Part shown: piece after piece, positions 1-8,419 of the stretch
How positions within the stretch are numbered: the first letter of the stretch is position 1
Layout: each line of letters starts with the position of its first letter
Assembly (NCBI RefSeq): GCF_001648475.1
Contig: NZ_LXSQ01000017.1
Location: forward strand, 18,675-82,674
Length of the DNA stretch: 64,000 nt
Source of the DNA: Eikenella halliae
GTDB taxonomy: Bacteria; Pseudomonadota; Gammaproteobacteria; Burkholderiales; Neisseriaceae
Reading direction: 5' to 3'
The notes under the pieces: model-generated
Seen by the model: only the letters and a program-made list of their open reading frames with translations
Databases searched by the model: none
What the model was told of the DNA's origin: nothing
Program-made: the position numbers and the translations under genes

Positions 1-142
1 CGCCGCCACCCGACAGCTCGCCAAGCGCCAGCTCACCTGGCTGCGTAAACTGCCCGCCGATTTGGTGATCGACCCGTTTTCAGGTAGCCTCCGGCAACAC
101 AGTCAAACCATTCATTCTTTTTACCAACAACACTTCGCATGA
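1..142 (+). CDS. miaA: tRNA dimethylallyltransferase, C-terminal end (partial)
   Basis: The frame opening at base 2 runs off the left edge and ends with TGA at 140-142. The visible tail reads TRQLAKRQLTWLRK, the basic helix found at the C-terminus of MiaA, the enzyme that puts a dimethylallyl group on A37 of tRNAs reading UNN codons. Only about 46 residues are present, so catalytic motifs cannot be checked. An uptake sequence lies in frame near base 79 and is read as FSGSL, giving a short non-family extension. The stop overlaps the ATG of the next gene (ATGA), so the two are probably translationally coupled. Confidence 0.75.
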   Translation, partial: AATRQLAKRQLTWLRKLPADLVIDPFSGSLRQHSQTIHSFYQQHFA

Positions 143-663
143 GCATTCCTGCCCCCGCCTCTTTCCGCCGCCGTTTCGCCGCCCTGTGCTACGAAGCCTT
201 GCTGCTGGCCGCCGTAACCTGTGTAGCCTTTATCCCTGCCGCCGCCGCCAATATGGCGTTGCATACTGTGCCGCTGCTGGCCGAAACGGCCGTAGCACTG
301 ATCATCCTAGCTGTGTGGTGGGGCTATTTCCGCCTTTGCTGGCACAGCCCGCGCGGGCAAACCCTGCCGATGAAAGTGTGGCGGCTGCAGCTGCAAACCC
401 CCACAGGCAGCCGCCCCAGTTTGCGCCAACTGCGCCTGCGCTTCATCTGGGCCACCGTACTGCTTTTGCTGCTGCCGCTCGCCTCCTTCGGCATCCTGCG
501 CCAGCTCACCCCCCTGCCGCCCCGAACCGTGGCCGGCATGGCATTGGCGTGGTGGATATTGCCCATCGGCTTCGCCCTTATCCACCCCTCCCGCCAATTT
601 CTCTACGACTACCTTGCCGGTACGGTTTTAACGGGCAAAGGACGGGAAGAGCCCCTTCGCTGA
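139..663 (+). CDS. RDD-family membrane protein
   Basis: A 174-residue protein with about four hydrophobic segments (near residues 14-38, 46-66, 103-124 and 130-150). The layout fits the RDD family: an early arginine cluster (FRRRFAALCYE, residues 9-19), a middle PMKVWRLQL block and a late FLYDYLAGT motif near residue 155. The usual first Asp is Glu here. RDD proteins are small inner-membrane proteins of mostly unknown role; some have been linked to ion transport. The start overlaps the miaA stop by four bases. Family assignment is fairly secure, function is not. Confidence 0.7.
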   Translation: MSIPAPASFRRRFAALCYEALLLAAVTCVAFIPAAAANMALHTVPLLAETAVALIILAVWWGYFRLCWHSPRGQTLPMKVWRLQLQTPTGSRPSLRQLRLRFIWATVLLLLLPLASFGILRQLTPLPPRTVAGMALAWWILPIGFALIHPSRQFLYDYLAGTVLTGKGREEPLR

Positions 664-722
664 ATACTTCCCTTCATACCGCTTGCCGCACTAGCCGCAC
701 CATACAAATAAAGGCACGATAG

Positions 723-768
723 CAAAGGCTACCTGAAAACGCTTGGTTATTTTCAGGTAGCCTTTTGC
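723..768 (+). terminator. Inverted uptake-sequence pair, terminator of the RDD gene
   Basis: Two DUS copies in opposite orientation (726 and 753) form a 12-13 bp stem around a short loop, followed by a T run. A second such pair lies at 948-990 before the end of relA on the other strand, so the two convergent genes each have one. The sequence between the pairs (about 769-947) shows no gene or other recognisable feature. Confidence 0.7.
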
Positions 769-1009
769 CCGCACCGGGCTTGCGCCTACAAGCTGCCCGC
801 GCCGGTTATCGCCCAACCTGCTGCCTGCGGCTCACCGCCTCTTATCAACAGTTCAGTTGGCTTGCCTATATGCCTTCAAGCAACACCTCTTTTGGCAACA
901 GCTCACCCTCCTACGCCAAACTCTCCATACGGGCAGAAACAGCAATAAAAGGCTACCTGAAAACACTCAATTGCATTTTCAGGTAGCCTTATCCCAGCAA
1001 ACCGCCTGC

Positions 1010-3223
1010 CTACAGCCTGCTCACGCCGATTACGCCTTTCACGTTGGCGAGGCTGGCGAGCACATGCGGCAGGTCGTCCACCTGATGTACTTCCAGCGTG
1101 AAGCGCAGGCTGGCCTGCAGGTTGCGCGATTGGGTTTGCACGGCGGTCACGTTGAGTTTGTGCCGCGCCAGCGCTTCGGAAATATCGCGCAACAGGCCGT
1201 TGCGGTCTTGGGCGGATACTTCGATGTCCACGGCAAACACCTGCCCTTCCGGCACGCCCGCCCAGCAGGCCGGCACGACTTTTTCAGCCGCCTCGGCGGC
1301 GAGCTTCTGGAAAGCGGCACAGCCGATGCGGTGGATGGAAATGCCGCGCCCGCGCGTTACGAAGCCGGCGATTTCGTCGGGCGGGGCGGGTTTGCAGCAT
1401 TTGGCCAGCGTGGTGAGCAGGCCGGATTCGCCGTCCACCAAAATGCCGCCTTTGCCGCCGGTTTCTTTGATGCGCGACTGTTTGACGATGCTCTCGGTGC
1501 TCACGGGCGCGGCAGGCGGCTCGGCCAGCAGGCCGCAGGCTTTCTGCACGGCGCGGGGCATGATTTCGCCGTGTGCCACGGCGGTGTAGAGTTCGTCCGG
1601 TTTTTTGAAGCCGAGCTTTTCGGCCAAAGCCTGCATATTGGGCTTGGGCTGGACTTTGAGCAGGGTTTTTTCCAGCTGCAGCCGGCCTTGTTCGCGCACA
1701 CTTTCGGCGTTTTGGCGGCGGATGTGGGCGCGGATTTTGGCGGCGGCTTTGCTGCTTTTCACCCAGCCTTCATACAGCCAGTTTACGGAGGGCTCGCCCT
1801 CTTTGGCGGCGATGATTTCCACACGCTGTCCGTTCTCCAGCGGGGTGGAGAGCGGCACGATTTGGCCGTCTACCTTTGCGCCGCGGCAGCGGTCGCCCAG
1901 GCTGCTGTGCAGGGCGTAGGCGAAGTCGATGGGGGTGGCGCCCACGGGCAGGGAGAGCACCTTGCCGTGCGGGGTGAGCACATAAATGGTGTCGTTGAAG
2001 AGCTCGGTTTGGAAGGCGGCGGCGAGGTCGGCTTTGCCGCTCTCGGCCATGTTCTCGCGCCAATCCAAGAGCTGGCGCAGCCAGGCGATTTTCTGCTCGT
2101 ATGCGGAATCACCTTTGCCGCCTTCTTTATAACGCCAGTGCGCGGCCACGCCGAATTCGTTGAATTGGTGCATTTCTTTGGTGCGGATTTGCACCTCGAT
2201 GCCTTTGTCTTCCGGGCCGACAATCACGGTGTGCAAGCTTTTGTAGCCGTTGCCTTTGGGGTTGGCGATGTAGTCGTCGAATTCGCCGGGGATGGGCTGC
2301 CACAAGCTGTGCACGATGCCCAGCACGGTGTAGCACTCGGGCACGCTGTTCACCAGCACGCGCACGGCGCGGATGTCGTAGAGCCCTTCGAAATCAAGCT
2401 TTTTCTTCACCATCTTGCGGTAGATGGAGTAGATGTGTTTGGGACGGCCGGCCACGTCGTAATCGCGGATGCCGTATTTGGCCAGCTCGGCTTTGAGGAT
2501 GCCGAGGAAGTGGTCGATATAGTGCTGCCGCTCAGGGCGTTTTTCGTCTAGAAGTTTGGCGATGCGGCGGTATTCTTCGGGGTTTTGGTGGCGGAAGCCG
2601 AGGTCTTCGAGCTGCCATTTGAGCTGCCACACGCCCAAGCGGTTGGCCAGCGGGGCGAAAATATCCAGCGTTTCTTTGGCAATGCTGCGTTTTTCCGGGC
2701 TGTCGGGGCAGCTGCCGAGGTATTGCATGGTGCGGGTGCGCAGGGCGAGTTTGATCAGCACCACGCGGATGTCGGACACCATGGCCAACAGCATTTTGCG
2801 CATGGTTTCGGCCTGCGCGGCACGCTCTTCAGGCGTGGCCAAGCCGTCCACGCGGGCGAAGTGGGTGAGCTTCTGCACTTGGTCGATACCTTGTACCAGA
2901 CCGCATACGGTTTGGCCGCATTGCTCGGCTACCTGAAGCTGCCAATCCCCGCCCTGCTTAGACATGCCCGACAATATGGTGGCGGCCACGGCTTCGGGCA
3001 GCAAATCGAGCTGTGCCACCATCTGCGCCGCGCCCACGGTGTGCGGCAGCAGCGGCTCGCCGGCATAGGTTTGCGCGTCGGCAGGGTAGTGCGCCTCGGC
3101 CAATGCGAGCGCCTGCTGCAAAAGTACGCGGTCGGCCTCATTTTGCTGCGCGGCATAGTCTTTCAGCCAGGCCAAACATTCTTGCTGGCCGGTTATATGC
3201 GTGTCGGAATAGCCGGTCTCCAT
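1010..3223 (-). CDS. relA: GTP pyrophosphokinase RelA, (p)ppGpp synthetase
   Basis: A 737-residue long RelA/SpoT homologue that makes (p)ppGpp from ATP and GTP/GDP on starved ribosomes. Domains in order: a degenerate hydrolase region (1-200) lacking the HD pair and carrying LALRTRTMQ where SpoT has the metal-binding LADRLHNM; the synthetase domain (about 230-350) with EFDDYIANPKGNGYKSLHT; TGS (about 412-472); a cysteine motif CCKPAPPDEIAGF (about 612); and a C-terminal ACT domain. The acidic EFDD signature and the lost HD site mark it as RelA, not SpoT. A good Shine-Dalgarno (AAGGGG) precedes the ATG at 3223. A DUS lies in frame near 2929. Confidence 0.95.
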   Translation of the reverse strand: METGYSDTHITGQQECLAWLKDYAAQQNEADRVLLQQALALAEAHYPADAQTYAGEPLLPHTVGAAQMVAQLDLLPEAVAATILSGMSKQGGDWQLQVAEQCGQTVCGLVQGIDQVQKLTHFARVDGLATPEERAAQAETMRKMLLAMVSDIRVVLIKLALRTRTMQYLGSCPDSPEKRSIAKETLDIFAPLANRLGVWQLKWQLEDLGFRHQNPEEYRRIAKLLDEKRPERQHYIDHFLGILKAELAKYGIRDYDVAGRPKHIYSIYRKMVKKKLDFEGLYDIRAVRVLVNSVPECYTVLGIVHSLWQPIPGEFDDYIANPKGNGYKSLHTVIVGPEDKGIEVQIRTKEMHQFNEFGVAAHWRYKEGGKGDSAYEQKIAWLRQLLDWRENMAESGKADLAAAFQTELFNDTIYVLTPHGKVLSLPVGATPIDFAYALHSSLGDRCRGAKVDGQIVPLSTPLENGQRVEIIAAKEGEPSVNWLYEGWVKSSKAAAKIRAHIRRQNAESVREQGRLQLEKTLLKVQPKPNMQALAEKLGFKKPDELYTAVAHGEIMPRAVQKACGLLAEPPAAPVSTESIVKQSRIKETGGKGGILVDGESGLLTTLAKCCKPAPPDEIAGFVTRGRGISIHRIGCAAFQKLAAEAAEKVVPACWAGVPEGQVFAVDIEVSAQDRNGLLRDISEALARHKLNVTAVQTQSRNLQASLRFTLEVHQVDDLPHVLASLANVKGVIGVSRL

Positions 3224-3375
3224 GGTTTCCCCTTTTTTGCGGTATGAGACTTGATTGTAACCAAAAATCCGACAAGAAGGGTCTGGTTAATGCAGGGAGT
3301 TTGATGCAGGTGCAATTTTATTTGGAGAAATGGTAAGATTCGCGCTTCGCACAGGCTACCTGAAAGATACCCGCT

Positions 3376-3966
3376 ATGCTGTTCCATCCCGAAGTCATGA
3401 CCGTTGAAATGCTGGCGCAGAAAATCCGCAAAATCCCCAACTGGCCGCAGGAAGGCGTGCTGTTTCACGACATCACCCCCGTGCTGCAAAGCCCGGAATA
3501 TTTCCGCCTGCTGGTGGATTTGCTCACCTACCGCTACATGACGCAAGACATCGATGTGGTGGCTGGGCTGGACGCGCGCGGCTTCATCATCGGCGCCGCG
3601 CTGGCCTATCAGCTCAACGTCGGCTTTGTGCCCATCCGCAAAAAAGGCAAGCTGCCCTTCACCACCCTTTCCGAAAGCTACGCGCTCGAATACGGCGAAG
3701 CCACCGTGGAAATCCACACCGACGCCATTAAAGACAACGCCCGCGTGTTGCTGGTGGACGACCTCGTGGCCACCGGCGGCACCATGCACGCCGGCATCAC
3801 GCTCATCCGCAAGCTCGGCGGGAATGTGGTGGAAGCCGCCGCCATCCTTGAATTCACCGACCTGCCCGGCGGCGACCGCGTCCGCAACGAAGGCGTGCCC
3901 CTGTTTACCCTGTATCAAAACAGCGGCGCGGTAACAGAAGAGCATACCGCGCCGCAGGCCGGTTAA
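3376..3966 (+). CDS. apt: Adenine phosphoribosyltransferase
   Basis: A 196-residue type I phosphoribosyltransferase that converts adenine plus PRPP to AMP in purine salvage. The PRPP loop VLLVDDLVATGGTM lies near residues 122-135 and the DARGF motif near residue 62, both typical of Apt. The first ATG is kept because the family in Neisseria also begins M-L-x-HPE; a second ATG seven codons later is possible. A DUS sits just upstream at 3354, and a single self-complementary DUS hairpin (about 3992-4010) follows the stop and may act as terminator. Confidence 0.95.
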   Translation: MLFHPEVMTVEMLAQKIRKIPNWPQEGVLFHDITPVLQSPEYFRLLVDLLTYRYMTQDIDVVAGLDARGFIIGAALAYQLNVGFVPIRKKGKLPFTTLSESYALEYGEATVEIHTDAIKDNARVLLVDDLVATGGTMHAGITLIRKLGGNVVEAAAILEFTDLPGGDRVRNEGVPLFTLYQNSGAVTEEHTAPQAG

Positions 3967-4094
3967 AAACCGCCCATACCCATATCCGGCTTTCAGGCTA
4001 CCTGAAAGTCGGATGGTTTTTGATGGGGCAGCATTTTCTGCCGCCGTGATAAAACAACGCCGTATCGGCAGTATCAAAAGGCAGGGCAGTTCGC

Positions 4095-4100
4095 TATAAT
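4095..4100 (+). promoter_or_regulatory. -10 element for the azurin gene
   Basis: A perfect TATAAT lies 43 bases before the azurin ATG. No convincing -35 box is visible at 17 bases, so activator help is possible. Confidence 0.45.
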
Positions 4101-4142
4101 CGCCCACGCAGTATTTACCCGTGTTTTGATAAGGACCATGCT

Positions 4143-4712
4143 ATGAAACTGTATCTTCCCCTGATTGCCGCCGCCGCTCTGGCGCTGGCTGCCTGCGGCG
4201 GCGAAAACGCCCCCAGCGCGCCCGCTTCCGAAGCCCACCACGACCACGCTGCTTCCGCCGCCTCCGCCGCTTCCCAAGCCGCACCGGCCTCTGAAGCCGC
4301 CTCTGCTCCCGCCGCAGCTGCCGAAGGCTGCTCAACATTGGTGGAAACCGGCGACAGCATGCAGTACAACACCGCCGAAATCAACGTGCCCAAAGGCTGT
4401 ACCGACTTCACCGTTACCCTCAAACACACCGGCAGCTCGCCCAAAACCGCGATGGGGCATAACATCGTGATTACCGCTGAAGGCGACGTGAACGGCGTGA
4501 ACAACGACGGCGTAGGCGCAGGCCCGGACAACGATTATGTGAAACCCGGCGACGAGCGCGTAATCGCCCACACCAAACTCATCGGCGGCGGCGAACAGGC
4601 CTCCGTTACCTTCCCCGTGGCCAAACTGGCCGCCGGCACCAACTACAAATTCTTCTGTTCCTTCCCCGGCCATGCCGGCGTGATGAACGGCGTGGTGAAA
4701 CTGGCAAATTAA
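4143..4712 (+). CDS. laz: Lipid-modified azurin (Laz-type H.8 protein)
   Basis: A 189-residue lipoprotein. The signal peptide ends in the lipobox LAAC (Cys18), followed by a low-complexity Ala/Ser/Pro/Glu spacer (about 20-60) like the H.8 repeats of neisserial Laz. The rest is a cupredoxin of azurin type: GHN (first His ligand, about residue 109) and the C-terminal loop FFCSFPGHAGVM with the Cys, His and Met copper ligands. Laz is an outer-membrane-anchored copper protein that passes electrons and protects against peroxide and copper stress in Neisseria. The spacer also has a short His/Asp patch (HHDHA). It is followed by a strong DUS terminator. Confidence 0.93.
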   Translation: MKLYLPLIAAAALALAACGGENAPSAPASEAHHDHAASAASAASQAAPASEAASAPAAAAEGCSTLVETGDSMQYNTAEINVPKGCTDFTVTLKHTGSSPKTAMGHNIVITAEGDVNGVNNDGVGAGPDNDYVKPGDERVIAHTKLIGGGEQASVTFPVAKLAAGTNYKFFCSFPGHAGVMNGVVKLAN

Positions 4713-4738
4713 CATCCAACGGTTTGCCCAAACAGGCA

Positions 4739-4770
4739 AAAGGCTACCTGAAAATTCAGGTAGCCTTTTT
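4739..4770. terminator. DUS inverted-pair terminator
   Basis: DUS copies at 4741 and 4755 face each other with almost no loop and are followed by six T residues: a rho-independent terminator for the azurin gene. The stem also reads in the reverse direction, toward psd. Confidence 0.85.
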
Positions 4771-4838
4771 TACTGGCCGGATATGGATGCCAGAAGGCCG
4801 GTTTTTCAGGTAGCCTGATTTTGAAAGGCCGTGCCCGC

Positions 4839-5564
4839 TTACTCCGGCAGCACCTCTTCCGCCGCTTCCTGCACCAAGGCCGAAGCTGTTTCGATAACGG
4901 TTTGTTCGCCATTGGCTTCCAGCGGCAAACGAGCCAAAACAGTTTCGCTGGCACGCACTTTTTCGCCGATGGCCACTAGCGGCACGGCATCGGTGGGCAG
5001 ATACACATCCACCCGCGAGCCGAAACGGATAAAGCCGTAGCGTTGGCCGCGCGTGATTTTTTCGCCCGGCTGCACGTAGCACAGAATGCGCCGCGCCACC
5101 AAACCGGCCACCTGCACAAAGGTCAGCTCGCGCCCACTTTGGGTGGTGGCGAACACCGCATTGCGCTCGTTTTCCGTGCTGGCCTTATCCAGCGCGGCGT
5201 TTACGAATTGGCCGGGGAAGTAATCCACCTGCGTTACCGTGCCGTCAACCGGCGCGCGCTGGGAATGCACGTTGAACACGTTCATAAACACGCTGATTTT
5301 CAGCGCGGGCACTTTGCGGAACGGGTCTTCGGCACGCTCCACCACCACAATGCGCCCGTCGGCCGGGCAGAGCACGGCTTCCGGATCGGCCGGAATATCG
5401 CGCGCCGGATCGCGGAAAAACTGCACAGCAAACACGGTGAACACCCAAAACGGCAGCGACCACCAGCCGCAGCAAAAGCTCACCAGCACGCTCAGCAGCA
5501 GCCCGCCCAAAATAAACGGCCAGCCTTCCCGCGCAATCAGCGGATGGGGGTAGAAACGGTTCAC
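4839..5564 (-). CDS. psd: Phosphatidylserine decarboxylase proenzyme
   Basis: A 241-residue short-form (PSD-A type) enzyme that makes phosphatidylethanolamine from phosphatidylserine at the inner membrane. Two hydrophobic segments span residues 17-50. The core motifs FFRDP, CPADG, FMNVFNVHSQRAP and the self-cleavage site in RFGSRVDV (about 180-187) are present; the Ser there becomes the pyruvoyl group. The C-terminus runs some 50 residues past the cleavage site. The start is GTG at 5564, with AAAAGGA eight bases upstream; no ATG fits. Confidence 0.93.
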   Translation of the reverse strand: MNRFYPHPLIAREGWPFILGGLLLSVLVSFCCGWWSLPFWVFTVFAVQFFRDPARDIPADPEAVLCPADGRIVVVERAEDPFRKVPALKISVFMNVFNVHSQRAPVDGTVTQVDYFPGQFVNAALDKASTENERNAVFATTQSGRELTFVQVAGLVARRILCYVQPGEKITRGQRYGFIRFGSRVDVYLPTDAVPLVAIGEKVRASETVLARLPLEANGEQTVIETASALVQEAAEEVLPE

Positions 5565-5644
5565 GGCATATCCTTTTTGAATTGAGTTGGAATGGGGCGG
5601 GATTATACAAGATACGGGGTAGAGGGAAAGCGGCTTGCGCCAAA

Positions 5645-5717
5645 TCGATGAGGCTACCTGAAAGCATGAGCTTCAACGAAGTTAAAACAGCCCCGCCTGC
5701 ATTTTCAGGTAGCCTCA
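5645..5717 (+). repeat. DUS-bounded repeat cassette, copy 1
   Basis: A 68-base segment bounded by outward DUS copies (5651 forward, 5704 reverse). Its left half contains AGCTTCAACGAAGTTAAAA, which recurs next to a DUS at 6083, and in the opposite orientation near 6789, 18844 and 32361. The copy at 6076-6148 is nearly identical over its full length. Confidence 0.7.
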
Positions 5718-5796
5718 TAGTTTTACTCATCTGCGTAGGTTAAATTTTTAGTAGCTTGTACAAAGCGCAGACGCCCTCTACGTTGATACCCTATTA

Positions 5797-6071
5797 ACCT
5801 TTGCGCCTCATGCCGGCGCGGGCACTTTCTTTTCTTTGCTTCGCTAAAGAAAAGAAAGCAAAAGAAAGGCAACTGCGGGCACGGGTTTGGCTTTGCCAAA
5901 CTTCCCTCACTGCACACGGTTTTTCGGGCAGGCTCGCAACTTGCGGCTTCGCCGCTTCAAACATGCAAGCCCTTGTTTCCCGAAAAACCGTGCTCCGTTC
6001 GGCTGTGCCAGCAGAAGAGGATATAGCCCAACCGTTTCCATTCAATATTCTGTGTTTGATTCAGCAAGAAC
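5797..6071. repeat. 275-base multi-hairpin repeat, copy 1 of 2
   Basis: This noncoding segment has a second, clearly homologous copy at 53614-53890. It folds into several perfect stems: 13 bp at 5825-5837/5846-5858, 7 bp at 5885-5891/5895-5901, and 12 bp at 5917-5928/5979-5990 enclosing GCGGC-TTC-GCCGC (5943-5955). The stems are kept in both copies and differences fall mostly in loops. Open frames through it are short and disagree between copies, so it is not a gene. It could be a small RNA, a nonautonomous mobile element or a structural repeat. The flanks from 5718 to 5796 show nothing. Confidence 0.75.
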
Positions 6072-6075
6072 TTTA

Positions 6076-6148
6076 ATCGATGAGGCTACCTGAAAGCATG
6101 AGCTTCAACGAAATTAAAACAGCCCGTCTGCGTTTTCAGGTAGCCTCA
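6076..6148 (+). repeat. DUS-bounded repeat cassette, copy 2
   Basis: Near-identical to 5645-5717, with DUS at 6083 and 6136. Copies 1 and 2 flank the multi-hairpin repeat as direct repeats. The right DUS may double as the terminator region of the minus-strand gene that ends at 6157. Confidence 0.7.
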
Positions 6149-6156
6149 GTGCCCTT

Positions 6157-6717
6157 TCACCACTGCTCGCCGCGCTCGCCCGTGCGGTCGCCCCAGGTTT
6201 CGTCCGGTTCGTAGGGCAGCACCAGCATGGCCGTGAGCCAGCCGCCAACCGCAAACAGTGCGGGCAGCACATACCACGGCGGCGCGGCCATCAGCTGATT
6301 AATGGCCTCGGCGGGGAAAGGCATTGCCTCGCCCAAAATGGCGGCAACCAGCCGGTTGAATTCCGGCAGCACATTCACGCCCGCCAGTTGCGGCAGGGCA
6401 TACAATGCCGCCGTCAGCAGCGTCCACACCAAAGCCGACACCGCCCGCCCTTGCAGATTGTTTTGCCAACCCAGCCGCTGCGCCAGCGCGCCGGTGAGCA
6501 GGGCAGGCAGTGCGAGCAGCCACAGGCCGTGGACAGCCGAGATCAGCACGATACTCGGCCCTTTAAGCCCCGCCAGACGCAGCAGCATGACCTGCGGCGA
6601 CTGCCAGCCAGCCTTCCACAGCAGCGCCAGCACGCCGTAGAGCAGCCCGCAGAAAAACCCCGAACACAGCACATACCAAACCATCATTTTCCGCAGCGGC
6701 GGATTTTGCCGGCTCAT
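6157..6717 (-). CDS. Unknown four-helix membrane protein
   Basis: A 186-residue protein with about four hydrophobic segments (near residues 13-35, 50-75, 90-110 and 145-170 from the chosen start) and an acidic, charged C-terminal tail (DETWGDRTGERGEQW). I do not recognise a family. The start at 6717 is preferred to an upstream in-frame codon at 6750 because AAGGAG stands seven bases before it. It is divergent from argG, with a DUS cassette between. Confidence 0.7.
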   Translation of the reverse strand: MSRQNPPLRKMMVWYVLCSGFFCGLLYGVLALLWKAGWQSPQVMLLRLAGLKGPSIVLISAVHGLWLLALPALLTGALAQRLGWQNNLQGRAVSALVWTLLTAALYALPQLAGVNVLPEFNRLVAAILGEAMPFPAEAINQLMAAPPWYVLPALFAVGGWLTAMLVLPYEPDETWGDRTGERGEQW

Positions 6718-6750
6718 TTGCCCGCTCCTTAGATAACACAAAAGGCGCAC

Positions 6751-6824
6751 AGGCTACCTGAAAGCGCCATGCGCGTAAACCGGGCTGGCTTTAACTTCGT
6801 TGAATCCACGCTTTCAGGTAGCCT
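6751..6824. repeat. DUS cassette with TTAACTTCGTTGAA core
   Basis: Forward DUS at 6751 and reverse DUS at 6812 bound a segment ending in TTTAACTTCGTTGAATCC before the right DUS. The right half matches those at 18844-18880 and 32361-32395, and in the opposite orientation 5651 and 6083. It lies in the divergent promoter region of argG. Confidence 0.65.
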
Positions 6825-6899
6825 GTTCCGGCTGGACAAGTTCATGCGTTTAGGCACACAATCCCAGCCTTCAACCATCTTGCCAAACAAAGGAGCATC

Positions 6900-8246
6900 A
6901 TGAGCCAGAACAACGCCACCATTCTGCAAACCCTGCCTGTTGGCCAAAAAGTCGGCATTGCCTTCTCCGGCGGCCTCGACACCTCCGCCGCCCTCCTGTG
7001 GATGAAACTCAAAGGCGCGCTGCCTTATGCCTACACCGCCAACCTCGGCCAGCCCGACGAAGACGACTACAACGCCATTCCCAAAAAAGCCATGGAATAC
7101 GGCGCACAAAACGCCCGCCTGATTGACTGCCGCGCCCAGTTGGCGCACGAAGGCATTGCCGCCATCCAATGCGGCGCGTTCCACATTTCCACCGGCGGCG
7201 TGCCCTATTTCAACACCACGCCGCTCGGCCGCGCCGTCACCGGCACCATGCTCGTTTCCGCCATGAAGGAAGACGATGTGAACATCTGGGGCGACGGCAG
7301 CACCTACAAAGGCAACGATATTGAACGCTTCTACCGCTATGGCCTGCTCACCAATCCCGCGCTGAAAATCTACAAACCTTGGCTCGACCAGCAATTTATC
7401 GACGAACTCGGCGGCCGCCACGAAATGAGCCAATTCCTCATCGCCAACGGCTTCCAATACAAAATGTCGGTAGAAAAAGCCTATTCCACCGATTCCAATA
7501 TGCTCGGCGCGACGCATGAAGCCAAAGATTTGGAGTTTCTGAACAGCGGCATCAAAATCGTCAAACCCATCATGGGCGTGGCGTTTTGGGATGAAAGCGT
7601 GGCAGTGAAGGCCGAAGAAGTGCGCGTGCGCTTTGAAGAAGGCGTGCCGGTGGCCTTGAACGGCCAAACCTTTGCCGACGCAGTGGAATTGTTCCTCGAA
7701 GCCAACCGCATCGGCGGCCGCCACGGCCTCGGCATGAGCGACCAAATCGAAAACCGCATCATCGAAGCCAAATCGCGCGGCATCTACGAAGCCCCGGGCA
7801 TGGCGCTGCTGCACATCGCCTACGAACGCTTGGTAACCGGCATCCACAACGAAGACACCATCGAACAATACCGCATCAACGGCCTGCGCCTCGGCCGCCT
7901 GCTCTACCAAGGCCGCTGGTTCGACAGCCAAGCGCTGATGCTGCGCGAAACGGCACAACGCTGGGTGGCCAAAGCCATCACCGGCGAAGTAACGCTGGAA
8001 CTGCGCCGCGGCAACGACTATTCGATTCTGAACACCGAATCGCCCAACCTCACTTACGCGCCCGAACGCCTGAGCATGGAAAAAGTGGAAAACGCCGCCT
8101 TCACCCCGCTCGACCGCATCGGCCAGCTAACCATGCGCAACCTCGACATCACCGACACCCGCGCCAAACTCGGCATCTACGCCGACAGCGGCCTGCTCTC
8201 GCTGGGCGAAGGCTCGGTGTTGCCGAAACTGGGCAAGGGTAAGTAA
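6900..8246 (+). CDS. argG: Argininosuccinate synthase
   Basis: A 448-residue enzyme joining citrulline and aspartate with ATP in arginine synthesis. The PP-loop AFSGGLDTSAAL (about residues 21-32) binds ATP; STGGVPYFNTTPLGRAVTG and WGDGSTYKGNDIERFYRYG form the substrate sites. Length and sequence fit the longer ArgG subfamily. An AAGGAG-like site (AAAGGAGCATC) precedes the ATG. It is followed by DUS hairpins at 8262-8330. Confidence 0.96.
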   Translation: MSQNNATILQTLPVGQKVGIAFSGGLDTSAALLWMKLKGALPYAYTANLGQPDEDDYNAIPKKAMEYGAQNARLIDCRAQLAHEGIAAIQCGAFHISTGGVPYFNTTPLGRAVTGTMLVSAMKEDDVNIWGDGSTYKGNDIERFYRYGLLTNPALKIYKPWLDQQFIDELGGRHEMSQFLIANGFQYKMSVEKAYSTDSNMLGATHEAKDLEFLNSGIKIVKPIMGVAFWDESVAVKAEEVRVRFEEGVPVALNGQTFADAVELFLEANRIGGRHGLGMSDQIENRIIEAKSRGIYEAPGMALLHIAYERLVTGIHNEDTIEQYRINGLRLGRLLYQGRWFDSQALMLRETAQRWVAKAITGEVTLELRRGNDYSILNTESPNLTYAPERLSMEKVENAAFTPLDRIGQLTMRNLDITDTRAKLGIYADSGLLSLGEGSVLPKLGKGK

Positions 8247-8261
8247 ACCCGGGCTGTATAG

Positions 8262-8330
8262 AAGGCTACCTGAAACGAAACTGCCGAAGGCAGCCGAGTT
8301 TCTGCGAAGCCAAGATTTTCAGGTAGCCTC
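8262..8330 (+). terminator. DUS-bounded hairpin after argG
   Basis: DUS copies at 8263 (forward) and 8318 (reverse) form the base stem; the inner part CTGCCGAAGGCAG adds a small hairpin. A third DUS follows at 8340, in the hflX promoter region. The T run is poor, so termination is likely but not certain. Confidence 0.5.
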
Positions 8331-8382
8331 ATCAACGAAAGGCTACCTGAAATTGCTTTCGGGCAGCCGCCTGCTCATGCGC

Positions 8383-8388
8383 TATAAT
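8383..8388 (+). promoter_or_regulatory. -10 element for hflX, also decides its start
   Basis: TATAAT here would start transcription near 8395. That excludes the upstream in-frame ATG at 8387 and supports the ATG at 8420 as the hflX start. Confidence 0.5.
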
Positions 8389-8419
8389 GCCGCATCTTCA
8401 ATCCATTCCGCCTGATGCC

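Noticed and set aside
857..2551. A 564-codon open frame on the plus strand opposite relA
   Set aside because: It is a shadow of the GC-rich relA gene; the protein is His/Ala/Gly-rich, has no family resemblance and lies wholly antisense to a clear RelA.
1010..3223. SpoT rather than RelA
   Set aside because: The HD metal site is missing (LALRTRTMQ in place of LADRLHNM) and the synthetase has the EFDD motif of RelA.
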